Part shown: in pieces, positions 1-10,467 of the stretch | Layout: each line of letters starts with the position of its first letter | Numbering within the stretch: position 1 is the stretch's first letter | Position numbers and translations under genes: made by a program | Notes under the pieces: generated by a model | Databases searched by the model: none | What the model saw: only the letters and a program-made list of their open reading frames with translations | What the model was told of the DNA's origin: nothing | Origin: Cunninghamia lanceolata | Taxonomy: Eukaryota; Streptophyta; Pinopsida; Cupressales; Cupressaceae | DNA: 64,000 bases | Direction of reading: 5' to 3' | Assembly (NCBI GenBank): GCA_027924645.1 | Contig: BSBN01000254.1 | Location: 17,802,501-17,866,500 of the forward strand

Positions 1-844
1 AAAAGGTGGAGAAAATCACAAAAGATATGGAAAATGCAAAAAGCATGTACATAACTAAAATATCTCTTGGCATACTATATTTTTTTAAATATAAATGTAG
101 CAATTTATAAATTTTTCAAAATATTAAATTATACATATTATTTCAAGTTTGAGTGATTTAGAATGATTGTTTTTGAAAGTTTATGCATGAATTAATTATT
201 ATATGTTTTCTACTCTTAATTTTATTTTCTAAATTTTTCAAAATATTTTTATTGCCCACCAAAATACATATAATGTATTAAATAAAATAGTTATAAAGTA
301 AAATAAAATAATCCTTAATTAAAATTATATCTCTTCTTTTTTTGAAATAATTTAAAAAACTAAAACTAAAAAATAACTAAATAAAGCATATCTATTTTAG
401 AAAAATCTAATAACTCTTTAACTACAAATCTAAAATAAAATCACAAATCCATAAAAAAAATAGAAAATTTTTACATAAATTTTAAAATTTTATTAGATAA
501 AAATGCTAATAAATTTATGTAAAGATAAGTATTCTTTTTCTATATTTATAATCCAACTTATAAACCGCTAGCATGAAAAGTTGCTACTTTGGTAGTGAGC
601 ATATCAGAATGAAATTAGAAGAAAGAAACAAACTGATTTTATTATCATTTTTAGTAGTCAGCCCTTTTCTGATTTTATTATAATCATTTGTGTATGTTAG
701 ATCGTTCTGATTTTAGGTCTTTTAATTTGTGGATAACTGTGAAAAGTGTAGTATGAGCAATATGAAATTCAAGGAAGGGCATAGGGTTGAGGTTTTCACA
801 CAATAGAGATTACTACAGAGTTCAATAGGACACCACAAGGGAAA
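1..844. other. AT-rich intergenic DNA, no gene seen
   Basis: Strongly AT-rich sequence with many short A and T runs and stop codons in all frames. I see no coding exon, RNA gene or clear repeat boundary before the inverted repeat that begins near 845. Confidence 0.5.
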
Positions 845-1410
845 TCTGTTGTGGAAGATGTGTACGCTGATATAGTTCGACCAGAACCTTTTTGTATGAC
901 ACAAACATGAATATGATACAAATGTATGATAACCATTAATGGAGGAAGTGTAGAGTTATCAGAGCTTTCCCCAGAAGATTATTTGTTGTCAAACTGATGT
1001 AACCAGCTCGGCACTAACCTCTTTCTTGTTGGGTTTTTTAAAATGAACATTTGTCTTTGGATATAAAAAGCACATAATGGATCTTCATTTCTATCTTGAA
1101 GGTTGGCTATTTTATTTTATTTTTTTGCAAGTTTTATTAGTCCTGTTAATCTTTCTTTCTGTATGAAAAAATTATTGTTTTCAATTGGGTAGAGAGCTCC
1201 ACAATTACTCTAGATAAAAGCTCATGATCAATTTTTAAAAATTATATCTTTTCTGTGTTTACAACAAATATTCTGTATAAAACTTTGATAACTCTACTCT
1301 CCCTCCATAAATAGTTATCATACATTTCTATCATATACCCATTGGCAAAAAAAAAATTGTCATAGTACGAGGTTCTGGTCGAACTTTATCAGCATACAAG
1401 GTCTCCATGA
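845..1410. mobile_element. Foldback / MITE-like inverted-repeat element
   Basis: Two arms of roughly 120 bp, at about 845-965 and 1285-1410, are reverse complements with scattered mismatches. Matching blocks include GTTCGACCAGAACCT at 874-888 against AGGTTCTGGTCGAAC at 1369-1383, and ATGTATGATAAC near 921 against GTTATCATACAT near 1315. The roughly 320 bp between them are AT-rich and non-coding. The layout fits a non-autonomous foldback element. I could not fix the exact ends or a target duplication. Confidence 0.55.
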
Positions 1411-1538
1411 TCGTTTATTGCCAGTCGCCTTTATATTTTGGGAGATCATGTTTTCCATCGGCTAGCTGGTTGCGAAGCTGATAAGATTCCAGCACTGGGT
1501 TTCAGACTAGAAAAAGCAATAGAGAAATCAAATCCAGG
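1411..1538 (+). pseudogene. Exon-like open segment of unknown origin
   Basis: An open frame just outside the right foldback arm encodes a peptide containing GDHVFHRLAGCEADKIPALG, followed by FRLEKAIEKSNP. It ends at a consensus splice donor (CAG|GTAAGC) near 1538. Its composition is more protein-like than the surrounding AT-rich DNA. I do not recognise the family. It may be a stray exon of a disrupted gene or chance. No neighbouring exon was found. Confidence 0.25.
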
Positions 1539-1827
1539 TAAGCGGATAATATTATATATTGTTGTGTTACCTTACTAGTTATGTACTGCTCACAATCTTG
1601 CTCTGACAGTAATTATGTTCCTTAATTATTTAGTGTTAAGTGATGTATTCAGAGTTGTAAAAATTTCGCCTTGGCTTGATTTTTACACAGAATTAAGGTC
1701 TGTAATAAATCAGTAGCAGTTATTAAATGGGATTCTAAGAAAAATGCTTCTGTGTGTGAGAGACATACCGGATATCCCTGCCATGACAGGAAAATGAGTG
1801 AATATCATTGTCATGTGTAGGGATACA

Positions 1828-2526
1828 TGAAAGAAAAGGCAGAGGAGAATAAAAAGAAAACAGAACATTTGATATTCTGGGTTTGCACATACAGAGTCTT
1901 TTTCATTCTTCAATAATGTTAAAAGACAGCATAGAAAGAACCTATAGAGGAATAATAATCCCTGCAGGCATCCAATCTTTTTACTGAAGAAAAAGAAATA
2001 AAAACATATATATTTTCTCAGTTCAAGAGCTTCAGCTCTTCCATACACCACTCAGAAAAACAAAGCAATATGTAGCTCTTTGCTTCGCTGCACACACAGA
2101 ATTAAAACATCACACAAAAACATTGATTTAAATATTTGCACAGCATATATGCAAACCTTCATATTTCATTAAAACTTCATGAATCTCAGTATTCGTCAAT
2201 TCAGCCTTTTGGGCAGGTCTATTTTCTACATTCAATAGGCATTAGTTTATACACACCATTTTTACAAAAAAGACATAACATATTTTTAAACATGGACCAA
2301 AAACTGTCTTCTCCATACGCTAGACAAGCAGGCCATGCCTCTAAGACCATACCCTGCAGAAAATTAATGAGAAACAAGACAAGGGAGGCCATACCTCCAA
2401 GACCATTCCCTGCAGAAATATTAATGAAAAAAAGCACGGTGATAGAGGAAAGTAGAAAGCAGTCCACAGAAGGAGTTATCTTATCTACATTAAATGAGGC
2501 GAGTGGTTGGGATTACTATTCCGACA
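1828..2526 (-). repeat. 3' LTR of the copia element
   Basis: A 699-bp LTR beginning TGAAAGAAAAGG on the plus strand and ending CCGACA. It matches 25559-26257 along its full length with about 20 substitutions by eye, mostly transitions and no obvious indels. Short ORFs inside it are not genes. Confidence 0.93.
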
Positions 2527-2537
2527 CTCCCCCTTAA
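2527..2537 (-). promoter_or_regulatory. Polypurine tract of the copia element
   Basis: On the minus strand TTAAGGGGGAG lies directly against the 3' LTR, the expected site and composition of the plus-strand primer for reverse transcription. The polyprotein stop codon (2534-2536) overlaps it. Confidence 0.85.
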
Positions 2538-4177
2538 TCACAACTACTGCCATCTAGAACTCCTAAACAATCTCTTAGATACTCAAAGCTTTCTTTTGGT
2601 AATGGCTTGGTGAAGATATCTGCATACTGATCTTGAGACCTACAAAAAGCCAGGAAGATTTCTCCATTGTTGATTAGTTCTCTAATGAAGTGATACCGTG
2701 TGTCTATATGTTTACTTCTCTTGTGAAAAACTGGATTCTTTTACAATGCTATAGCTGAGTTGTTGTCACAATCGATCCTTGTTGCCTCTTATTGTTCTTG
2801 ACTGAGCTCTTTCAAAACTCTTCTCATCCAAATTGCTTGACATGATGCACTTGTGGCTACTACATACTCTACTTCAGCTGATGAAAGAGTGACAATTGGT
2901 TGTTTCTTTGAAGCCCATGAAACTACACCTGTTCCAAAATGAAAGACATAACCAGAAGTGCTCTTCCTATCATTAATGCTTCCTGCACAATCACTATCTG
3001 TGTAGCCTATGAGCTTGAACTCATTTGACTTTGCATATTGAATGCCATAGTTTCTTGTTCCACCCACATATCTGAGAATTCTCTTTCCTGCTTGCCAATG
3101 AGAGTCCTTTGGAGACTCCATGAACTTTGAAATGAGACTAATTGGATACACTATGTCAGGCCTTATGGCTGTTAAATACATGAGGCTACCAACAAGCCTT
3201 TTATACAAAGTTGGGTCAATGTCGGCTCCTTTGTCATCCTTGCTTAATTTCAATCCCATGACAATTGGTGTTGGAGCTGATTTACAATTTGTCATATTAA
3301 ACCTTCTCAAAATGTCATTTGCATATTTAGATTGGGAGATGAAAATACCATTATCATTTTGATTCACCTCAATGCCAAGAAAATGCTTCATGAGACCCAA
3401 ATCAGTCATTTCAAATTCCTTTTTCATAGCTCCTTTGAACAAATCAATTGCCAAATCACCCGTGAATATCAAATCATCAACATACAAGCAAACAATTATG
3501 ATCTCACCTTGTTCATTCATCTTGGTATACAATGTAGGCTCACTACTACACGTATTGAAGCCATTTTGCAAAAGATAAAGAGTCAGTTCTACTATACCAA
3601 GCTCTTGGGGCTTGCTTGAGTCCATAGAGTGCCTTTTTCAATTTGTAGACTTTGTCTTCTTGACCCAAAATCTCATACCCAGGTGGCTACTCCACATAAA
3701 CTTCTTCAAAATAACCATTCAAAAAAGTTGATTTCACATCCATTTGGTAAACTGACCATTTGTTTTGAGCTGCTATTGCAAGTATAGTTCTCACGGTGTC
3801 TAAACGTGCTACTGGAGCAAATGTCTCATTGTAATCAACCCCGAGTTGTTGTGAATATCCTTTTGCCACTAGTCTTGCTTTATGTTTTTGCACATCACCA
3901 TTTGCATCTAATTTAGTTTTGTAAACCCACTTCACTCCTATAATATCCTTGCCTTTTGGAAGGCTCACTAACTCCCATGTTTGATTCTTTTCTATTGCAT
4001 CAATTTCATCATCCATTGCATTTACCCATTTTCATCCTTAATTGCATCTTCATAATGAATAGGATCTTCTACTTGTGAGTAAAATGCAAAGAGAGAAATT
4101 AGACCAGCATTGTTCTCACCTTCATTTTGATCATAAATGTCTCTCAAACTTCTGATTTTTTGTCTCTTCAAGCTTGC
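2534..4177 (-). pseudogene. Copia pol, 3' part: reverse transcriptase and RNase H (broken)
   Basis: This is the downstream half of the copia polyprotein, read leftward. The RT domain begins near 4010 with a tract containing NQTWELVSLPKG, then KARLVAKGYSQ and APVAR, and has the catalytic YVDD box (LYVDDLIF) near 3480. The RNase H segment follows with STSGYVF and SSAEVEY, and the copia C-terminal region ends at 2534. Damage: TAG stops after YVE near 3687 and near 4017, a frameshift near 3600 just after the [13 protein letters not shown] region, and a TAA near 2789. The 5' half lies at 22834-25461, on the other side of the inserted DNA transposon. Confidence 0.93.
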
Positions 4178-4181
4178 CAAT

Positions 4182-4230
4182 GGGTAAGTGTAGGAAGATG
4201 GGGGACCAAAAAGGGGTCTTAAGTGGCCAT
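4182..4230 (+). repeat. Left terminal inverted repeat of the DNA transposon
   Basis: About 40 bp matching the right end in inverse orientation, with a small insertion after ACCAAAAAG. The ATGGGGGACCAAAAAG core also occurs at the left end of the related element at 33414 and, inverted with one mismatch, at the right end of that element near 36545. Confidence 0.85.
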
Positions 4231-4390
4231 TTTTTTTCTGAAATCAAGAAATACTGGCCTTAGATGAGAAATTGAGCATAGTTACACTCAAAATTTAGAG
4301 ATGCAACCAAAACAATGTTCATAGTGCTCCAAGTCTACTTTCTAAACTACTATTTTGTTTTGAAAATGGCATAGATTAAGGGGTTCAAAA

Positions 4391-4459
4391 GAGGGAGCCA
4401 CAGAAATTCGTGTTGTTTCTGTCAAAAAAACATAACATAGCATGTTTTGTGGCTCCCTC
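4391..4459. repeat. Subterminal hairpin with a perfect 12-bp stem
   Basis: GAGGGAGCCACA at 4391-4402 pairs perfectly with TGTGGCTCCCTC at 4448-4459 across a 45-nt AT-rich loop. The related element has an 11-bp stem at the equivalent inverted position (36291-36359), with different stem sequence but intact pairing. Confidence 0.7.
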
Positions 4460-5047
4460 AAAAGGTCAACTTTTTTTTTGGTATTTTTAAAATCGCTTTG
4501 ATGAGAAATTAGCTAATAGCATGTAGTTTATGCTCGATTTTTTAGATAATTTTTTGATGAATATTTGATTTTTTACTAATTTTCAAAGTGGACACATCCT
4601 AAAAAATAGAATTTTGGCCGTGCTACCCCTATAAATTTTGAAAACTAATTGAAAATCATTTTTTTATTTTTTTAATATTTGTAGAATGGAGTCTAGTTTC
4701 TAAATATGTAATTTTTTTGAAATTTGAATGAATAGTTATTTTACAATGAAAAAAAGACCAAACAGTGGTTTTTGCCTAAAAATTAAAGATGAAAGGCTTA
4801 ACATTGTTAAAATGTGAAAAAAATCATATCGTCAAATAGCTAAGAGAAAGCCTAACATTACCCATGTGTTCAATTTGTTTGACCTTGAAACACGTGCAAA
4901 TCTGAGGGTTAGCACGAACGAAATTATGTGAAATTTTGAAGAATATAGAAAAACACGTCTGTGACTATTCATAAGGCACTCCAAGCCTTTGGGTTAGAAA
5001 TCCAAAGCAAATCCCAAGCCCAAGGCTTGGGATTCCCAAAGCAATAC

Positions 5048-5169
5048 ATAACGCGAGCGCGTTATAATGCACTCGCGTTATGTTTTGCTTTACATTTTTC
5101 CTTTCCCGCAAGTTTGTTGTTTGTCATGTTTGACATAACGCAAGCGCGTTATAACGCGCTCGCGTTATG
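5048..5169. repeat. Pair of GC-rich palindromic motifs
   Basis: Two roughly 35-bp motifs (5048-5082 and 5134-5169) are built from AACGCGAGCGCGTT and its inverse around a central TTATAA. Similar motifs lie at 9631-9668 and 22730-22769 in this element and at 33471-33520 and 35674-35692 in its relative. A transposase binding site or hairpin is a possible role (inference). Confidence 0.7.
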
Positions 5170-5202
5170 TTCCCCTTAAATTTTTTTACGTTCAAGGCTA
5201 TT

Positions 5203-8197
5203 AATCATGAGGGTTAAGGGATAAAGGATAGGGTTGGAGGGTTTAGGGATAAGGGATTAGCATTTAAGGTATAGTATCGAGCCCGTTGAGGGTCTAGGAA
5301 TAGGGATAGCGTTTAGGGTTTAGGGATGAGAGATTAGAGTTGAGGGATGACAGATTAGGGTTGAGGGTTTAGGGTTTAGGGTTTAGGGATAGGGTTGAGG
5401 GTCAAGGGATCAGAGTTAAGGGTTGAGGGATTAGGGTTTGACATTGAGGGTTGAGGGTTGAGGTTCAAGGGTCAAGGGTTTAGGGATAGGGTTTAGGGTC
5501 GAGGGATTAGGGTTAAAGTAGAGTGTGGAGGGTGTAAGGATTAGGGATAGGGTTGGAGGGTTTAGGGATAAGGGATTAGGGTTTAAGGTATAGTATCAAG
5601 TCTATTGAGGGTTTAGGAATAGGGATAGCATTTAGGGTTTAGGGATGAGGGATTAGAGTTGAGGGATGATGGATTAGGGTTGAGGGTTGAGGGATTAGGG
5701 TTTAGGGATAAGGTTTAGGGTTGAGGGTTGAGGGATTAGGATTTAAGGTATAGTGTTGAGGGTTGAGGGTTTAGGATTAGGGTTTAGGGTTGACGGATTA
5801 GCATTTAATGTCGAGGTTAGGGTTAGAGTGTCGAGGGTAGAGGGATTAGGGATAGGGTTTAGGGTTGAAGGTTTAAGGATTGAGGGTTGAGGCTTTAGGG
5901 ATGAGGGTTTAAGGCTTAAGATATAGTGTCAAGTGTTGAGGGTGTAGGGATAGGGTTTAAGTTTTAAGGGTTAAGGGTTGAGGGATAGGGATTAGGGTTT
6001 AAGGTATAGTGTTGAGGGTCGAGGGATCAGAGTTAAGGGTTGAGGGATTAGGGTTTGACGTTGAGGGTTGAGGGTTGAGGTTCGAGGGTCAAGGGTTTAG
6101 AGATAGGGTTGAGGGTCGAGAAATTAGGGTTAAAGTAGAGTGTGGAGGGTATAAGGATTAGGGATAGGGTTGGAGGGTTTAGGGATAAGGGATTAGGGTT
6201 TAAGGTATAGTATCGATTCTGTTGAGGGTGTAGGAATAGGGATAGCATTTAGGGTTTAGGGATGAGGGATTAGAGTTGAGGGATGACGGATTAGGGTTGA
6301 GGGTTGAGGGATTAGGGTTTAGGGATAAGGTTTAGGGTTGAGGGCTAATGGATTAGGGTTTAAGGTATAGTGTTGAGGGTTTAGGGATAGGGTTTAGGGT
6401 TGAGGGATTAGAGTGAAGGGTTGAGGGATTAGGATTTGACGTTGAGGGTTGAGGGTTTAGGGTTAGGGTTGAGAGATGAGGGATCAAAGTTAAGGGTTGA
6501 GGGATTAGGGTTTGACGTCGAGGGTTGAGGGTTGAGGTTCGAGGGTCAAGGGTTTAGGGATAGGGTTGAGGTTGAAGGGATTAGGGTTAAAGTAGAGTGT
6601 GGAGGGTGTAAGGATTAGGGATAGGGTTGGAGGGTTTAAGGATAAGGGATTAGAGTTTAAGGTATAGTATCGAGTCTGTTGAGGGTTTAGGAATAGGGAT
6701 AGCATTTAGGGTTTAGGGATCAAGGATTAGAGTTGAGGGATGAGGGATTAGGGTTGAGGGTTGAGGGATTAGGGTTTAAGGTATAGTGTTGAGGGTTGAG
6801 GGTTTAGGATTAGGGTTTAGGGTTGACGGATTAGCATTTAATGTCGAGGTTAGGGTTAGAGTGTCGAGGGTAGAGGGATTAGGGATAGGGTTTAAGGTTG
6901 AAGGTTTAAGGATTGAGGGTTGAGGCTTTAGGGATGAGGGTTTAAGGCTTAAGATATAGTGTCATGTGTTGAGGGTGTAGGGATAGGGTTTAAGTTTTAA
7001 GGGTTAAGGGTTGAGGGATAGGGATTAGGGTTTAAGGTATAGTGTTGAGGGTTGATGGTTTAGGGATAGGGTTTAGGTTTGAGGGATTAGGGTTTAGGGT
7101 TGATGAATTAGGGTTTAATGTTGAGAGTTGAGGGTTGAGGGTTGAGGGTTGAGGTTGAGGGATAGGGTTAATGGTCAAGGGATTAGGGTTAAATAAGAGT
7201 ATCGAGGGTAGAGGGATTAGGGTTTAAGGTATAGTATCGAGCCTATTGAGGGTCTAGGAATAGGGATAGCATTTAGGGTTTAGGGATGAGGGATTAGAGT
7301 TGAGGGATGACAGATGACAGATTAGGGTTGAGGGTTGAGGGATTAGGCTTTAGGGACAAGGTTTAGGGTTAGGGTTGAGGGATTAGGGTTTAAGGTATAG
7401 TGTTGAGGGTTTAGGGATAGGGTTTAGGGTTGAGGGATTAGAGTGAAGGGTTGAGGGATTAGAATTTGACGTTGAGGGTTGAGGGTTTAGGGATAGGGTT
7501 GAGGGTCGAGGGATCAGAGTTAAGGGTCAAGGGATTAGGTTTGACATTGAGGGTTGAAGGTTGAGGTTCGAGGGTCAAGGGTTTAGGGATAGGGTTGAGG
7601 GTCGAGGAATTAGGGTTAAAGTAGAGTGTGGAGGGTATAAGGATTAGGGATAGGGTTGGAGGGTTTAGGGATAAGGGATTAGAGTTTAAGGTATAGTATC
7701 GAGTCTGTTGAGGGTTTAGGAATAGGGATAGCATTTAGGGTTTAGGGATGAGGGATTAGAGTTGAGGGATGATGGATTAGGGTTGAGGGTTGAGGGATTA
7801 GGGTTTAGAAATAAGGTTTAGGGTTGAGGGTTGAGGGATTAGGGTTTAAGGTATAGTGTTAGGGTTTAGGGTTTAGGATTAGGGTTTAGGGTTGACGGAT
7901 TAGCATTTAATGTCGAGGTTAGGGTTAGAGTGTCGAGGGTAGAGGGATTAGGGATAGGGTTTAGGGTTGAAGGTTTAAGGATTGAGGGTTGAGGCTTTAG
8001 GGATGAGGGTTTAAGGCTTAAGATATAGTGTCAAGTGTTGAGGGTGTAGGGATAGGGTTTAAATTTTAAGGGTTAAGGGTTGAGGGATAGGGATTAGGGT
8101 TTAAGGTATAGTGTTGAGGGTTGATGGTTTAGGGATAGGGTTTAGGTTTGAGGGATTAGGGTTTAGGGTTGATGAATTAGGGTTTAATGTTGAGAGT

Positions 8198-8229
<32 letters not shown>

Positions 8230-9497
8230 GTTGAGGGATAGGGTTAATGGTCAAGGGATTAGGGTTAAATAAGAGTGTCGAGGGTAGAGGGATTAGGGTT
8301 TAAGGTATAGTATCGAGTCTATTGAGGGTCTAGGAATACGGATAGCGTTTAGGGTTTAGGGATGAGGGATTAGAGTTGAGGGATGACGGATGACAGATTA
8401 GGGTTGAGGGTTGAGGGATTAGGGTTTAGGGACAAGGTTTAGGGTTAGGGTTGAGGGATTAGGGTTTAAGGTATAGTGTTGAGGGTTTAGGGATAGGGTT
8501 TAGGGTTGAGGGATTAGAGTGAAGGGTTGAGGGATTAGAATTTGATGTTGAGGGTTGAGGGTTTAGGGATAGGGTTGAGGGTCGAGGGATCAGAGTTAAG
8601 GGTTGAGGGATTAGGGTTTGACGTTGAGGGTTGAGGGTTGAGGTTTGAGGGTCAAGGGTTTAGGGATAGGGTTAAGGTTCGAGGAATTAGGGTTAAAGTA
8701 GAGTGTGGAGGGTATAAGGATTAAGGATAGGGTTAGAGGGTTTAGGGATAAGGGATTAGAGTTTAAGGTATAGTATCAAGTCTGTTGAGGGTTTAGGAAT
8801 AGGGATAGCATTTATGGTTTAGGGATGAGGGATTAGAGTTGAGGGATGACGGATTAGGGTTGAGGGTTGAGGGATTAGGGTTTACGGATAAGGTTTAGGG
8901 TTGAGGGCTGAGGGATTAGGGTTTAAGGTATAGTGTTGAGGGTTTAGGAATAGGGTTTAGGGTTGGGGGATTAGAGTGAAGGGTTGAGGGATTAGGATTT
9001 GACGTTGAGGGTTGAGGGTTTAGGGTTTAGGGTTTAGGGTTAGGGTTGAGAGATGAGGGATCAGAGTTAAGGGTTGAGGGATTAGGGTTTGACATCGAGG
9101 GTTGAGGGTTGAGGTTTGAGGGTCAAGGGTTTAGGGATAGGGTTGAGGTTCAAAGGATTAGGGTTAAAGTAGAGTGTGGAGGGTGTAAGGATTAGGGATA
9201 GGGTTGGAGGGTTTAGGGATAAGGGATTAGAGTTTAAGGTATAGTATCAAGTCTGTTGAGGGTGTAGGATTAGGGATAGCATTTAGGGTTTAGGGATGAG
9301 GGATTAGAGTTGAGGGATGACAGATTAGGGTTGAGGGATTAGGATTTGATGTTGAGGGTTGAGGGTTTAGGGATAGGGTTGAGGGTTGAGGGATTAGAGT
9401 GAAGGGTTGAGGGATTAGCATTTGACGTTGAGGGTTGAGGGTCAAGGGATCAGAGTTAAGGGTTGAGGGATTAGGGTTTGACGTTGAGGGTTGAGGG
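5203..9497. repeat. 4.3-kb degenerate telomere-like (TTTAGGG-type) array
   Basis: Almost the whole stretch is made of variants of a 6-8 nt G-rich unit: TTTAGGG, TTGAGGG, ATTAGGG, GATAGGG and TCGAGGG. Longer modules recur. For example, a block around GGGTTTGACGTTGAGGGTTG begins near 5434, 6051, 6508, 7537, 8614, 9085 and 9474, giving irregular higher-order spacing of about 0.4, 0.46, 0.6 and 1.0-1.1 kb. Minus-strand ORFs rich in Leu-Asn-Pro-Ser-Thr are translations of the repeat, not genes. The array is not a functional telomere: it is internal and highly degenerate. Confidence 0.93.
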
Positions 9498-10467
9498 CAT
9501 TTTCTATCAAGAACTTGATTATGAGGGATTGCCCCTTCATTGTTATGCCTATCATATGGCGGAGCATCTGGCAAGCTCTTGCAGGAAAGAGATGTGATCA
9601 ATGCAAAGGATGTGATGAATCTATAATAGGACAAAATGCGAGTGCATTATAACACTCTCACATTTTGTCTTTCTATTGAAACGGTAAAAAAGTGGTTACC
9701 CCCGTGACCCAGGCCCACATGCTCTGTTTTCTTACTGATTTTTCGCGTGCTCCGACAAAAAAGAAGTGCTTTCATGCTATTGGGAAGTTCACATGCACAT
9801 TTGACACATTGTACCACCTTTGCATGATCTTTCCACCACCTTTTCTACTTTGCCAACTTGAGAAAGAGGAAATAACATAGTTTTCACACCAAGTTTGATA
9901 TATATCTATTCAAGTTTCAATTTTTGTAGTGTTGCAATGTTAATTGTTATTCAATTTTAGGAATTTAACATTATAGATTGGTTAATAGTATTGTTGTTAG
10001 TAATGATATTTGAGTGTTATTCAATTTAACATTGAAAAGGAAGCAAGTGGTGAAAAACTCAAATTGTTGAGGAGTTTGATGCAAGAAGATAAAAACACTA
10101 CATAATTAGGTAATCTCTCCATTCAAATCTTCATTTTTTAGGTATGTCAATTCTTTACATGCATGTTCTTTACATTTTCCTTATTTCAGATTGAATTACT
10201 TTATCATGCTTTATCATACATGTTTAAAATAGACACATTCCCAATCAAGAAAGCAGCCTACAATCTCACATGATGCCATGTATATTTTCTACACTTGGGC
10301 TCTTTAATAATTATGTGTAATAAATAAACCTTAACATACCATGATGTCAAACTATACAAGAATAAATCCTTACAACATAAAAAAAATACAATCCCACTAT
10401 TATTTTGTATTCATTTCTTAGGAACTAATATTGGTCTCTTTATCATGCTACAGACAAATTCTCTGTC
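9498..10467. other. Non-coding stretch upstream of the transposase gene
   Basis: AT-rich DNA between the telomere-like array and the transposase start. It holds one more palindromic motif at 9631-9668 (ATGCGAGTGCATTATAACAC core). I see no convincing exon. The transposase promoter is probably here, but I could not pick a TATA box with confidence. Confidence 0.5.

Noticed and set aside
1710..2051. 113-codon minus-strand ORF and its copy near 25486-25782
   Set aside because: It lies in the LTR and its flank. The shared peptide is LTR sequence, not a gene.
5203..9497. A true chromosome end
   Set aside because: The array is degenerate, internal, and lies between the defined ends of a transposon.
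6048..9634. Minus-strand ORFs rich in Leu-Asn-Pro-Ser-Thr
   Set aside because: They are translations of CCCTAAA-like repeat units. The same peptide recurs with the DNA repeat and has no start context or domain.
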